From Lachnospiraceae bacterium (GTDB lineage Bacteria; Bacillota; Clostridia; Lachnospirales; Lachnospiraceae), in the NCBI GenBank assembly GCA_021199655.1, contig JAJQHQ010000082.1:1-64000 (forward strand): a DNA stretch of 64,000 nucleotides, given 5' to 3'. Positions within the stretch are counted from its first letter, which is position 1. The number at the start of each line of letters is the position of its first letter. The translations under genes and the position numbers were made by a program. This document shows, piece after piece, positions 32,775-41,935 of the stretch. Under the pieces are notes generated by a model. That model was given only the letters and a program-made list of their open reading frames with translations, searched no databases and was not told the origin of the DNA.

Positions 32775-34841
32775 TTACTCAACCGTTACGCTATATGTTG
32801 CCTCGCCAACCAGCTGCTGAACTGTTTCATCCACGGAATCATAGTAAGAAACATGAATCTCCGTCTCGCCGCTCTGAGCAAACGTGATATTGAATTCGAC
32901 GGAAAGGGACGCCGGAACAGGATCGGTCAGGATTTCCGATTCGTCATTCGTTACATTGATCGTTGTCAGCTCCGTGACATCTGTTCCGTCTACAGTAACG
33001 CTGTCGATCACCGCAGATGCCGCAGACGCGGTGTCCAGATAGATCACTCCGTTTACCGGCGTACCGGCTGTGACGCCATCTACACTTTCCGTAAGGCCAA
33101 TGCCATAGCCAAGTGTATCAAACTGCCAGCTTACCATATCGGCCTGAAGGGAAGGCTGTACAGCTGCGCTTCCGTCTGCTGTTGTAAGAATGTCGTCGCC
33201 AATCAGGATGTAATAAGAACTGTTCGGTTCCAGAGCATTTTCCAGATAAATACGGAATGTCATGCCTTCTGTCCATCCGAGTTCTGCCAGCTCTTCGATA
33301 TCGGTGATCACTTCAGAAGACACCTTTGTCTCATCATTCATGGCGATTTCTTCGATCAGGGAACCGTCTTCCATGTCATATAAGGAAATGGTACCGCTGC
33401 CGGCGACAAGATCGGTGCGGCCGGCTGAGATTGTCAGGTAATTCAGTCCTGCCTCTGCAGCTGTAGTTTCTGTGGCTCCTTCTTCCGTATTGGGAGACAG
33501 GACTAAATCCGCAGTGGAGATCACTTCCACAATCCCGGTCTCTGTCTGGGTTTCTGTTTCTGCTGATTCCGTATCAGCAGCTTCAACAACGGAACCATCG
33601 GTTGTGGTATCAGCGGAAGCCTCTGTGCTCTCACTTACGGCACTGTCATCTGCTGCCGCTTCTGTATCAGACGAATCTGCAGACGCATCGGTCGAATCTC
33701 CGTAAGAGTCAGATACTGTAATGTCAAAACCAAAATCATCTGAAGAAGCATCTGTCTGCGCCGCTTCCGTTTCCACAGCGGCTTCTGTCTCCGCGGAAGC
33801 CTCTGTCTGAGCAGTCGATTCTGTCTCCGCGAGCGCGGAATCATCTGTCGCGTCAAATACGACATCCGAACCAAGTGCGGAATCATCCGTATTCAGCAGG
33901 ATACTGTCCTCGGAAAGGCTGGAAGAACCCGATGAGGAATCTGACGAAGAGTCAGCACTGGAGTCGGCAGAGGCATCCGAAGTCGAGGAAGAATCTGTCG
34001 TAATATCAATATTGATATCTACGGATGTCGATGAAGAATCAGAATTGCTCTCGTCCAGAAGCGTTTCTACATTCTGCTCGACACGTTCCAGTGTCTCCTG
34101 CATCTCTTCATAATCGTAATCCTGTGCAGCAATCTGTTCCAGCAGTTCTACGATCAGTGCACGGTCTTCCTCGGAAAGAGTCAGCTCTTCTTCTTCCGCT
34201 ACGGAATCGACAATGACTTCGATATCGCCGGTATCAACCACATCCCCCTCAATCACCTGAATCTTTGTCTCATTGATGATCTGAGTCGCCTCGGCCTGAC
34301 CTACACTTTCAGCAACAGAGGTCGTAGTTACCAGTTCCTGTGTAGCCGTCTCCTTCTTTGTCTCATCGAGGGTTTCCCCTGAGGCTGTTTCATATGCCAT
34401 CAGAATGCCGGTCAGAGCACCGGTACCGGATACGGCAAACGGCGCAGCCGCAAGTACCTCGCAGTTTACAACACCGGCGGTCGAAAGTGTTGAGGCGATC
34501 ATATTGCTCGTCACATAGGTAAGATTCGCTGTCTTTACCTGGATTCCGCCGGAAGTAGTCGGATTCACCAGCGCACAGCTGTATGTCCTGGTGCCGATCT
34601 GTTCCAAAGGAATATAGGAACCAAGATGTTCTCTCTCATCATCATTCGTGATCGTCAGCGTCTCATAGTTGGATTCGCCCTCGAGCCCGAAATATTTCAG
34701 GATCATCGTCTTCTGCTCATCGGACAGGTTTGCTCCGAGAGTGACCACCTTCGTGCTGTCTGCGAAAGCAGGAACGGAAGGCACTGCTGCGGCCATACAG
34801 GCCACACTTAAAAGAACTGCGGCAATTTTTTTCTTTAACAT
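32775..34841 (-). CDS. Secreted DUF1002 protein with acidic Ser/Asp-rich linker
   Basis: A 688-residue exported protein. A signal peptide (about 1-27, ending AFADS) is followed by a DUF1002 domain related to Bacillus YpuA (VVTLGANLSDEQKTMILKYFG and LGSYIPLEQIGTRTYSCALV), then a Ser/Asp/Glu/Ala-rich low-complexity linker from about residue 265 to 455, then a beta-rich C-terminal region (about 460-688). DUF1002 has no known function; YpuA-type proteins are mostly 250-300 residues, so the rest is an addition. No anchor motif is visible. AAGGAG precedes the ATG; transcribed away from lexA. Confidence 0.85.
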   Translation of the reverse strand: MLKKKIAAVLLSVACMAAAVPSVPAFADSTKVVTLGANLSDEQKTMILKYFGLEGESNYETLTITNDDEREHLGSYIPLEQIGTRTYSCALVNPTTSGGIQVKTANLTYVTSNMIASTLSTAGVVNCEVLAAAPFAVSGTGALTGILMAYETASGETLDETKKETATQELVTTTSVAESVGQAEATQIINETKIQVIEGDVVDTGDIEVIVDSVAEEEELTLSEEDRALIVELLEQIAAQDYDYEEMQETLERVEQNVETLLDESNSDSSSTSVDINIDITTDSSSTSDASADSSADSSSDSSSGSSSLSEDSILLNTDDSALGSDVVFDATDDSALAETESTAQTEASAETEAAVETEAAQTDASSDDFGFDITVSDSYGDSTDASADSSDTEAAADDSAVSESTEASADTTTDGSVVEAADTESAETETQTETGIVEVISTADLVLSPNTEEGATETTAAEAGLNYLTISAGRTDLVAGSGTISLYDMEDGSLIEEIAMNDETKVSSEVITDIEELAELGWTEGMTFRIYLENALEPNSSYYILIGDDILTTADGSAAVQPSLQADMVSWQFDTLGYGIGLTESVDGVTAGTPVNGVIYLDTASAASAVIDSVTVDGTDVTELTTINVTNDESEILTDPVPASLSVEFNITFAQSGETEIHVSYYDSVDETVQQLVGEATYSVTVE

Positions 34842-35101
34842 ACGCTATTCTCCTTTTTATTGTAATTGTTGCTATAGCTGCGGATGTTTTGAAATAATAA
34901 AACAACATCGTATCTGCTGAAAAGGTACTTCGTAACCATCCATCACCGTACTGCTGCCGGCAGGGAACAGTTACGCTATCCTCAATTTTCGTACAGTATA
35001 GCACTGCCGGTTTGCAAAAACAAGAAAGCAAATCCAATGGAATTATTAAAGTTTTCATAACGAACGGGGACTTTGTAACAATCAGAATAAAAAACATTTG
35101 T

Positions 35102-35144
35102 TTGCTTTTTCTGAAAGCATATGTTATACTAGACAAAACATATG
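35102..35144 (+). promoter_or_regulatory. lexA promoter and probable LexA operator
   Basis: TTGCTT (35102-35107) and TATACT (35125-35130) are 17 bases apart. An inverted repeat CATATGTT (35118-35125), 11 bases, AACATATG (35137-35144) overlaps the -10 and start region, a position suited to autorepression by LexA. It differs from the Bacillus CGAAC-N4-GTTCG box. The remaining part of the 320-base gap to the divergent DUF1002 gene shows nothing clear. Confidence 0.55.
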
Positions 35145-35161
35145 TACGGAGGTACGTGATT

Positions 35162-35773
35162 ATGGCCGGATCGATTACACCGAAACAGCAGGAAATTCTG
35201 GAATATATAAAGGCTCAGATATTGGAACGCGGATTTCCGCCGGCTGTGCGTGAGATCTGTCAGGCAGTCCATCTGAAGTCTACTTCATCTGTCCATTCTC
35301 ATCTGGAATCCCTTGAGAAGAACGGTTATATACGGAGAGATCCGACGAAGCCGCGCGCGATTGAGATTCTTGACGATTCTTTTCAAATGCTGAGACGTGA
35401 GATGGTCAATGTACCGGTTGTCGGCACGGTAGCTGCGGGTCAGCCGCTTCTGGCTGAACAGAACATTGACAGCTATTTCCCGATTCCGGCAGAATATATG
35501 CCGAATGATCAGTCTTTTATTCTTCGGGTAAAGGGCGAGAGTATGATCAATGCGGGGATCCTCGACGGAGACCGGGTTCTTGTCCGCCAGCAGCAGGATG
35601 CGGAAAATGGCGACATGGTTGTTGCTCTGCTGGATGACTCCGCCACTGTGAAAACATTTTATAAAGAAGACGGGCACATTCGCCTGCAGCCGGAGAATGA
35701 CTCGATGGAGCCGATCATTGTTAATGATGTGAAAATTCTCGGCAAGGTGTTCGGGGTATTTCGTTTTTTTTGA
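35162..35773 (+). CDS. lexA: SOS repressor LexA
   Basis: Repressor of DNA-damage genes that cleaves itself when RecA is activated. The 203-residue protein has an N-terminal winged helix ([12 protein letters not shown], then [23 protein letters not shown]), the Ala92-Gly93 cleavage site in VGTVAAGQP, and the catalytic dyad Ser127 (KGESM) and Lys164 (ATVKTF). GGAGG is well spaced for the ATG at 35162; upstream in-frame codons are spurious. It is flanked by an unusual 10-base repeat array and a terminator on its 3' side. Confidence 0.95.
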   Translation: MAGSITPKQQEILEYIKAQILERGFPPAVREICQAVHLKSTSSVHSHLESLEKNGYIRRDPTKPRAIEILDDSFQMLRREMVNVPVVGTVAAGQPLLAEQNIDSYFPIPAEYMPNDQSFILRVKGESMINAGILDGDRVLVRQQQDAENGDMVVALLDDSATVKTFYKEDGHIRLQPENDSMEPIIVNDVKILGKVFGVFRFF

Positions 35774-35800
35774 TTCCCTAAGACAGTGCAGATGTGGAGG

Positions 35801-35890
35801 TATAAAACAGTAAAAGAAGGTACAAGACAGTACAGGATAATATAAGACAATATAGGACAACATAAGATAGTACAGGACACTATAAGATAA
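35801..35890 (+). repeat. Nine tandem copies of a degenerate 10-base unit after lexA
   Basis: Units of exactly ten bases with consensus TATAAGACAG run from 35801 to 35890 between the lexA stop and its terminator. The period equals about one DNA helical turn. Some units contain GACAGTAC or GATAGTAC, near-copies of the terminator's 5' arm. Confidence 0.7.
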
Positions 35891-35928
35891 GACAGTACAA
35901 AGGAGATTATCCATGTACTGTCTTTTTT
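35891..35928 (+). terminator. Terminator of lexA
   Basis: Arms GACAGTAC (35891-35898) and GTACTGTC (35915-35922) with a 16-base loop, followed by TTTTTT. GACAGTAC also occurs at 35826-35833 in the repeat array and could replace the normal 5' arm. Confidence 0.8.
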
Positions 35929-35937
35929 GCTTTAAAA

Positions 35938-36741
35938 TTAATCCAGTTCAAACTGATTCTCCAGCCCCTCGATCAGCTCCTTCGGCATCGCAAGGTGGAA
36001 TCCGGCCGGATTCAGCATAAAGCCTTTGGAATCCTTGATCAGAAGCTTTGAAAGATTCTCAAAGGGAACCGCAATCGCCCGGAATTTGTTGTCCTTATTG
36101 AATTTTGAAAGCTCGGTAGGATCCGTAAATAAGGGCTGAAGAACATCCCCGTTTTTGTTTTTGAGAACAGGCAGCCGGTATTTCCGCTGCTTCAGCTTTT
36201 CCATATCGTTTTCGGGTCCGTCCAGCAGTTCGATCGGCACGACATAGCGCGCTTTCATGAGATTGACGGAAAGCTCCTCTTCCAGCTCCGGAAGCCTTGT
36301 CTTCTGCTCATTGGGAACCTGTCTGGCAGCTTCCTGCATAAAGTAAAGACCGGTGAGCTGCAGCTCTGTATTAAATATCGGCTGCTGCTCTTTCGGAAGC
36401 TTCGAATAATCCGGTTTGCGCACCAGTTCCTCAAGACCCAGCTCCTGCTTTCCCATACTGTTTACGAAAACCAGTTCATTCACACCGATTGAAAAGAGAG
36501 ATGCAAAAAATCCAAGAAACTTCTTATTCGGATATTTAATCCCTTTCAGGGCAATTTTTTTCTCAATATATGGTTTCGCAAATTCCTGAAGCTGCTCTTC
36601 TGTGTCAAAAAGCCATACCTGATCATTATAGGATTCCGGATCACACACGAGAAACGGCATATTCGTAAAACTGCAGTATGCGACAATCAGACTCTCCTTT
36701 TTTTGAATACTTTTCACCAGAAATTTTTTATCAACACTCAT
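35938..36741 (-). CDS. SseB-family N-terminal domain protein
   Basis: A 267-residue cytosolic protein. Residues 100-267 resemble two rounds of the SseB N-terminal fold, with the pattern RYVVPIELLDG, VLQPLFTDPTELSKF and FRAIAVPFENLSKLL. The first 90 residues look like another divergent unit (MPFLVCDPESYNDQVWLFDTEEQLQEF). The function is unknown. Last gene of the rplU-obgE-nadD operon; the ribosome site AGGAG lies in the last codons of rsfS. Confidence 0.75.
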   Translation of the reverse strand: MSVDKKFLVKSIQKKESLIVAYCSFTNMPFLVCDPESYNDQVWLFDTEEQLQEFAKPYIEKKIALKGIKYPNKKFLGFFASLFSIGVNELVFVNSMGKQELGLEELVRKPDYSKLPKEQQPIFNTELQLTGLYFMQEAARQVPNEQKTRLPELEEELSVNLMKARYVVPIELLDGPENDMEKLKQRKYRLPVLKNKNGDVLQPLFTDPTELSKFNKDNKFRAIAVPFENLSKLLIKDSKGFMLNPAGFHLAMPKELIEGLENQFELD

Positions 36742-36746
36742 CGTTC

Positions 36747-37121
36747 TTATTCTCCTGCTTTTTCGTTCAGTTCTTCTATTGAGATGTCTTTTCCGTCTCT
36801 CCAGATCCGCTCGAGGTCATAAAAAAGACGGTTTTCTGTATCAAATACATGAACAATAACATCACCATAATCCATCAGAATCCAGTTGGCTGTACGGTAT
36901 CCCTCGGTTTGTTTCGGCGGATAACCGGCTTTGCCGAGCACTTCCTCCACATTGTCTGCCATGGCCTGCACCTGTTTATGGTTCGTACCGGATGCAATGA
37001 TAAAATAATCTGCCAGCACAGACACTTTTTCAATATTGATGATTTTGATATCTTCCGCTTTCTTTTCCAAAAGTGCATCGCAGGCCAGCTTTGCCAATTT
37101 ATTTGACATTTGATCAGCCAT
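36747..37121 (-). CDS. rsfS: Ribosomal silencing factor RsfS
   Basis: Binds protein L14 and blocks joining of the ribosomal subunits when nutrients are short. The 124-residue protein shows the family sequence KAEDIKIINIEKVSVLADYFIIASGTNHKQVQAMADNV and EGYRTANWILMDYGDVIVHVFD. It follows yqeK by three bases, the usual nadD-yqeK-rsfS order of Firmicutes. Confidence 0.95.
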   Translation of the reverse strand: MADQMSNKLAKLACDALLEKKAEDIKIINIEKVSVLADYFIIASGTNHKQVQAMADNVEEVLGKAGYPPKQTEGYRTANWILMDYGDVIVHVFDTENRLFYDLERIWRDGKDISIEELNEKAGE

Positions 37122-37124
37122 GAG

Positions 37125-37718
37125 TCACATATCCTCCTTTTCTCCGATCAGCTCTTCATAATAATTATAAGCCACAATCGTCTGATTATCAAGACAAGCT
37201 TTTTTTTCTTCAAGATAAGAAAGGGTATCCCGAAGAGTCAGAAACACAGCCAGATCCAGATCAGAAAACGCAGTCTTTCTGATGTATGTCAGGTTGGGAG
37301 CTTTTGTACGTCCGGGCTCTATATAATCAGACAGAAATATAATTTTTTCCAGTATGGTCATCTGAGGTTTGCCGGTCGTATGCCATTGAATGGCGCTGAG
37401 GATTTCGGCATCCTGAATTCCATACTTGTCCTGCGCAATGCTTGCTCCCAGCTTCGCATGGAGCAGGTGAGGCGCCTTTCGTTCTACTTCTGAGACCGGA
37501 ATCCTGTAGTGCTCACAAAGCCTGAGCTTCTGCCCGTTTGGGATGCATTTGGCACAATCGTGCAGCAAGCCCGCTACAGAAGCACGTTCTATGTCCTGCT
37601 CGTAGCACATGGCGAGGGAAGCGGCTGTATACATAACACCCTGCGTATGTATAAAACGCGCTTCATCAAGGTCTTTCTTTAGTTTGTTCTGCATCTTTAT
37701 CAGATTATAGCCGGACAT
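37125..37718 (-). CDS. yqeK: YqeK HD-domain hydrolase, Ap4A hydrolase family
   Basis: A 197-residue HD-domain phosphohydrolase; characterised members hydrolyse diadenosine tetraphosphate symmetrically. The metal ligands appear as the histidine in FIHTQGV, HDCAK in GLLHDCAKCIP and the later HAKLG histidine. Starts at 37718 behind GAGAGGAAAG, between nadD and rsfS. Confidence 0.92.
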   Translation of the reverse strand: MSGYNLIKMQNKLKKDLDEARFIHTQGVMYTAASLAMCYEQDIERASVAGLLHDCAKCIPNGQKLRLCEHYRIPVSEVERKAPHLLHAKLGASIAQDKYGIQDAEILSAIQWHTTGKPQMTILEKIIFLSDYIEPGRTKAPNLTYIRKTAFSDLDLAVFLTLRDTLSYLEEKKACLDNQTIVAYNYYEELIGEKEDM

Positions 37719-37763
37719 AGCCTGTCTTTCCTCTCTATATTATGCAGTTTTTGTGAAACTCTG

Positions 37764-38381
37764 TCATGAATAAATACCATGTTCTTCTATATAGCCGGCA
37801 ACCGCGTCCGGTACAAAATCCCGGATCGGACGTTTTTCCCTGCACAAACTCCGCAAAGACGTCGATGAGATATTGACTTTCGGAGCATCCAGAAAGAAAA
37901 TGGAAGCATGAAATTCTCTGCGAAGTTTTTCCGTCTTCTGACGGAGAATACTCTCATCTGCGCCGTCCCGGCCGGCTACGATCAGCGAGCAGTATTTACA
38001 AATATCTTCCGGCTGATACCATGTGTCAAAAGCCATCAGGGAATCCGCACCGATAATAAAGTAATACTCCGTATCAGGCTCCTTTGCCTTCAGGCGAAGC
38101 AGAGTATCTCTGGTGTAGGTAAGTCCGTGACGATGCATTTCCTCATCGTCCAGTATAAAATGAGGATGTCCGCTGATTGCCAGACGAACCATGGCAAGCC
38201 GCTGTTCTGCGTCCGCTCCGTCGTGACGCCCCTGTTTATGAGGAGGATTCCCGGCCGGCAAAAACAGGATGTCATCCAGTTCGAATTGTTTAAGCGCACT
38301 TTCTGCAAGCATCAGATGTCCGTTATGGATGGGGTCAAAGGTTCCTCCCATGATGCCTTTTTTATGATTCTCTTCTTTCAT
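37764..38381 (-). CDS. nadD: Nicotinate-nucleotide adenylyltransferase NadD
   Basis: Makes deamido-NAD from nicotinate mononucleotide and ATP in NAD synthesis. The 205-residue protein has GGTFDPIHNGHLML (HxGH nucleotide-binding motif) near the N-terminus and ISSTSLR at the C-terminus. I choose ATG 38381 with GGAGA upstream; a longer frame reaching 38474 would overlap yhbY and adds non-conserved sequence. Confidence 0.95.
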   Translation of the reverse strand: MKEENHKKGIMGGTFDPIHNGHLMLAESALKQFELDDILFLPAGNPPHKQGRHDGADAEQRLAMVRLAISGHPHFILDDEEMHRHGLTYTRDTLLRLKAKEPDTEYYFIIGADSLMAFDTWYQPEDICKYCSLIVAGRDGADESILRQKTEKLRREFHASIFFLDAPKVNISSTSLRSLCREKRPIRDFVPDAVAGYIEEHGIYS

Positions 38382-38418
38382 GAAATGAAGATCTCCATAT
38401 GCCCGGTCCGGCACAGGT

Positions 38419-38712
38419 TCAGGCAGGAAGCTCGATTTTCTTTTTTTTGTCCCTGCCTTCGCGATAAAGAACAATCTTCTTACCGATCACCTGCACGACC
38501 TGTGAATGGGTACGATCCGCTAATGTCTGCGCAAGCTCATGCGCGTCATCCAGACAGCTCTGCAGAACGCTGATCTTAATCAGTTCTCTGGCTGCAAGCG
38601 CTTCATCAACAGCAGCGGTAAGTTCCGGTGTTAAGGATGCTTTCCCTATCTGAAGGACCGGTTCCATTGTCATCGCAAGGCTTTTCAGATAAGCCCTCTG
38701 TTTACTTGTCAT
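38419..38712 (-). CDS. yhbY: YhbY-type CRM-domain RNA-binding protein
   Basis: A 97-residue protein consisting of one CRM domain, associated with the assembling large ribosomal subunit. Family motifs are LTSKQR-like MTSKQRAYLKSLA, QIGKASLT and the GKKIVLYRE loop. Two ATGs are adjacent; the second (38712) is better spaced from AAGGAG, which lies inside the obgE stop region. Its tail is lysine-rich. Confidence 0.92.
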   Translation of the reverse strand: MTSKQRAYLKSLAMTMEPVLQIGKASLTPELTAAVDEALAARELIKISVLQSCLDDAHELAQTLADRTHSQVVQVIGKKIVLYREGRDKKKKIELPA

Positions 38713-38715
38713 CAT

Positions 38716-40020
38716 TTACTCCTTATAATAGTCAAACTGAAGGTTATATATACGTACCGTATCGCCTTCCTGAATACCCAGATCTTCCAGCTGTTTTAAA
38801 ATACCATTCTCACGCATGAAATTCTGAAAGAACTGAAATCCCTTTTCCGACTCCAGATTCGTATAGCCGAGCATTTTTTCAATGCGCGGTCCTTCCACAA
38901 CATAGGTGTCCGGCTTCTCGGACGATTTCTCGACCGTAAAAGGAAGAGATTTGCCGGTAAAGTGCACCTGAGGATCATATTCCGCTTCAAAAACAGTCGT
39001 TTCCTGCGGTAATTCATGGAGAAGGCTCTGTACGCAGCGAAGAAGTTCCGTAATTCCCTGTCCGCTGACGGCAGAAATGCCAAACACTGGTATCCCCTGC
39101 GGCTCAAATTCTTCTTTCAGTCTTTTCAGCGGCGACTCATCCCCTTTAAGAGAACTGTCCGGTAAGGTATCAAGCTTGTTTGCCGCGATCACCTGTCTGC
39201 GGTCTGCGAGGTCTTGCCGATAAGCTTTCAGCTCTTGATTGATCTTGTAAACATCGTCAACCGGATCACGGCCTTCTGTGGAAGCGGCATCCACCACATG
39301 GATCATTACTTTTGTCCGCTCGATATGCCGCAAAAATTCATAGCCGAGTCCGGCTCCCTCTGAAGCGCCCTCGATCAGTCCGGGGATATCTGCCAGTACA
39401 AATCCGCCGCCGTCCATATCTACCACACCAAGATTCGGGGAGAGGGTTGTAAAATGATAATTGGCAATCTTTGGATTCGCGTTTGTAACGCGGGACAGTA
39501 AAGTGGATTTTCCGACGTTTGGAAAACCAATCAGCCCGACATCCGCAATCATTTTCAGTTCAAGAAGAACTTCCACTTCCTGAGCATCCTGTCCGGGCTG
39601 CGCATATTTTGGTGCCTGCATGGTCGGTGTGGCAAAATGCATATTCCCATATCCGCCCCGTCCGCCTTTCAGGATCACCTGCCTGTGATTATCACCTGAC
39701 ATATCCGCAATTACTTTCCCTGATACGGCTTCTTTGATAACCGTGCCCGCAGGAACTTTCAGAATCAGGTCATTTCCATTGGAACCATGGCAGCGCCGTT
39801 TGCCTCCGGGTTCTCCGTCTTCCGCAGAAAACTTATGCCTGTGACGGTAGTTGAGCAGCGTAGTCTCTCCATCATCAGTCACAAATATCACATCTCCGCC
39901 TTTACCGCCGTCTCCGCCGTCCGGACCGCCGTCCGGTATATATTTTTCTCTTCGAAAGCTGACATGTCCGTCACCGCCCTTGCCCGAGCGGATTACGATC
40001 CTGGCTCTGTCTGCAAACAT
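38716..40020 (-). CDS. obgE: Obg GTPase, ribosome assembly
   Basis: Essential GTPase of late 50S assembly and stress control. The 434-residue protein has the glycine-rich Obg fold (1-158, with GGDGGKGGDVIFV), the G domain with GFPNVGKSTLL, DIPGLIEGAS and NKLD, and the clostridial C-terminal OCT domain. GGAGA precedes the ATG. Preceded by rpmA with a 93-base gap. Confidence 0.97.
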   Translation of the reverse strand: MFADRARIVIRSGKGGDGHVSFRREKYIPDGGPDGGDGGKGGDVIFVTDDGETTLLNYRHRHKFSAEDGEPGGKRRCHGSNGNDLILKVPAGTVIKEAVSGKVIADMSGDNHRQVILKGGRGGYGNMHFATPTMQAPKYAQPGQDAQEVEVLLELKMIADVGLIGFPNVGKSTLLSRVTNANPKIANYHFTTLSPNLGVVDMDGGGFVLADIPGLIEGASEGAGLGYEFLRHIERTKVMIHVVDAASTEGRDPVDDVYKINQELKAYRQDLADRRQVIAANKLDTLPDSSLKGDESPLKRLKEEFEPQGIPVFGISAVSGQGITELLRCVQSLLHELPQETTVFEAEYDPQVHFTGKSLPFTVEKSSEKPDTYVVEGPRIEKMLGYTNLESEKGFQFFQNFMRENGILKQLEDLGIQEGDTVRIYNLQFDYYKE

Positions 40021-40113
40021 ATCTGTCTCCTATCTTATTTACAGTAATCGACGTAAGTCGTTTGACAAAGAAAAGGCTTCAAACCACGATCTGATTTGAA
40101 GCCTTCCATAAAC

Positions 40114-40401
40114 TTATTCGGCTGCAACCGGATGAACGGAAACCTGCTTTCTGTCCCGCCCAAGGCGTTCATAACGAACGACGCCATCAGCCATGGCAAA
40201 CAGCGTATCATCTCCGCCCCGGCCAACATTCGTACCCGGATGGATCTTGGTGCCGCGCTGTCTGTAAAGAATATTACCGGCCTTTACAAACTGTCCGTCT
40301 GCCCTCTTCGCTCCCAGTCTCTTTGACTCGGAATCTCTGCCGTTCTTAGTCGAACCAACACCCTTTTTATGAGCGAAGAACTGAAGATTCATATTTAACA
40401 T
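40114..40401 (-). CDS. rpmA: Ribosomal protein L27 with cleavable N-terminus
   Basis: A 95-residue large-subunit protein located at the peptidyl-transferase centre. It begins MLNMNLQFF followed by [15 protein letters not shown]. In Firmicutes the residues through Phe-Phe are removed by the protease Prp, encoded just upstream in the same operon, and cleavage is needed for ribosome function. AAGGAGGTG is well spaced for the ATG. Confidence 0.97.
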   Translation of the reverse strand: MLNMNLQFFAHKKGVGSTKNGRDSESKRLGAKRADGQFVKAGNILYRQRGTKIHPGTNVGRGGDDTLFAMADGVVRYERLGRDRKQVSVHPVAAE

Positions 40402-40404
40402 TCG

Positions 40405-40731
40405 TCACACCTCCTTAACAGTAAGGTTCACATAATCATTTCCATATTCTTCCTGAATGCTCTTAAGCCCGAGCACCAGGCTATCCATCAGTAATGAGGT
40501 CTTTTCATTGGCTCCTTCGGGAAAGATCATCTTCAGATATCCTCCGTCGGAAGCAATCTCCTGCTCGAAAATCTGATCCGTAAGCGCTTCGATCGAGTTC
40601 GCAGTGTTCAAAGCCAGAACCGATACGGCTGCGCATACGATATCTTCCCCACAGGAAGCATAATCTGCATGACCGTCAAATGAAAATCCTCTGTACTGAC
40701 TGTCTGCTTTCCACACGGTAATAGTAATCAT
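40405..40731 (-). CDS. prp: Cysteine protease Prp, processes L27
   Basis: Small cysteine protease (108 residues) that removes the N-terminal extension of L27. The catalytic pair is His21 in DGHADYASCG and Cys33 in DIVCAAVS, matching characterised Prp. It lies between rplU and rpmA, the conserved order. Confidence 0.95.
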   Translation of the reverse strand: MITITVWKADSQYRGFSFDGHADYASCGEDIVCAAVSVLALNTANSIEALTDQIFEQEIASDGGYLKMIFPEGANEKTSLLMDSLVLGLKSIQEEYGNDYVNLTVKEV

Positions 40732-40736
40732 CTTGA

Positions 40737-41042
40737 TCAGCCATTGATCTTTTCAATCTTAACCTGTGTGTACTGCTGTCTGTGGCCGTTCTTTTTGTGG
40801 TAGCCTGTTTTTCTCTTATACTTGTAGACGATGACTTTCTTCGCCTTCGCATTGCGAACTACGGTAGCGGTAACCGTCGCATCTGCGACATCGGCACCAA
40901 CCTTCAGGCCGTCATCACTTACTGCAAGCACCTGATCGAACGTAACCGTCTCGCCAGCTTCCACACCAAGCTTCTCTACGTTAATGATATCGCCTTCGGC
41001 TACTTTGTACTGTTTACCACCTGTTGCAATCACTGCGTACAT
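40737..41042 (-). CDS. rplU: Ribosomal protein L21
   Basis: A 101-residue large-subunit protein starting [14 protein letters not shown] and ending with the conserved [14 protein letters not shown] block. GGAGG precedes the ATG at 41042; the longer in-frame start is in the leader. First gene of a nine-gene operon with a leader of about 120 bases that could carry an L21-type autoregulatory structure, although I do not recognise one. Confidence 0.96.
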   Translation of the reverse strand: MYAVIATGGKQYKVAEGDIINVEKLGVEAGETVTFDQVLAVSDDGLKVGADVADATVTATVVRNAKAKKVIVYKYKRKTGYHKKNGHRQQYTQVKIEKING

Positions 41043-41171
41043 ATGGCACACCTCCTGTCTATCATTACTCGCCAGATACGGTGATCGTTCTCTATGCTGT
41101 ATAACCTGATGTAACAATCATGCTATATACCCAAAACGATGCTTGTACCTCTCTGTGCGGCATACTTGATT

Positions 41172-41199
41172 AGTATAACATAACATAAAAAATAGTCAA
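41172..41199 (-). promoter_or_regulatory. Promoter of the rplU-prp-rpmA-obgE operon
   Basis: On the minus strand TTGACT (41194-41199) and TATACT (41172-41177) lie 16 bases apart. Confidence 0.75.
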
Positions 41200-41931
41200 C
41201 TATTTTTTTGAAGAATCCGTTTTCCCATATGGCTCTCCGTAATATTTGCTTCCGTATTTGCCATATTTGCCATATTTCCCGTAATAGCCATAATGGCTGG
41301 ACTTGCTGTAATCCACCTTATTCAAAATGGCACCGAGAATCGGCGTGCCGGTCTTTTCCAGCTGTCTTTTGATATCCTGCTCAAAACGGTAACTGTTCCA
41401 GCCCTCTTCTATGACGATAACAGAGCCGTCGCACTTGCTGGCGATGATCGCGCTGTCCACCACGCTTCCAAGAGGCGGGGAATCGATCAGTATGTAATCA
41501 TAGCTTTCTCTTAATGCCGCAAGCATATGATCAAAATAGGTATCACTTAACAGCTCAGACGGATTAGGCGGTACCGGACCGGCAAACGCAATATAAAAAT
41601 TCGGAACATTTGTCTGACAGATGATATCTACCAGTGATGCCTGCTTGGAAAGGAAATGTGTCATTCCCTTCACAGATGCTACCACATCGACTCTGCCTAA
41701 CAATGCTGATTTTCGAAGATCAGCATCCAGTAAGAGGACCTTTTTTCCAATCTCAGATAACGAAATCGCAAGGTTCAGGACGACGTAGGTCTTTCCTTCA
41801 TTCTGAGTACATGAGGTAAAAACGATTGCCTTTTTATCACTTCCGCAGAACTGAAGATTGGTTCGGAGGGATTTGCACGCCTCTGCACTGTAATAATCCA
41901 GATTAGGTTTTTTTATCTCTATGTATTTCAT
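41200..41931 (-). CDS. CpsD-type BY-kinase (tyrosine kinase of polysaccharide synthesis)
   Basis: A 243-residue bacterial tyrosine kinase that works with a chain-length membrane partner to control polysaccharide export. Walker A appears as CTQNEGKT, Walker A' as LLLDADLR and Walker B as ILIDSPP. The C-terminal tail carries eight or more tyrosines with a KYG repeat (YGYYGKYGKYGKYGSKYYG), the expected autophosphorylation cluster. ATG 41931 follows GAGGAAGGG. No capsule synthesis genes are next to it; its promoter lies before the partner gene. Confidence 0.9.
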   Translation of the reverse strand: MKYIEIKKPNLDYYSAEACKSLRTNLQFCGSDKKAIVFTSCTQNEGKTYVVLNLAISLSEIGKKVLLLDADLRKSALLGRVDVVASVKGMTHFLSKQASLVDIICQTNVPNFYIAFAGPVPPNPSELLSDTYFDHMLAALRESYDYILIDSPPLGSVVDSAIIASKCDGSVIVIEEGWNSYRFEQDIKRQLEKTGTPILGAILNKVDYSKSSHYGYYGKYGKYGKYGSKYYGEPYGKTDSSKK

Positions 41932-41935
41932 CGTC

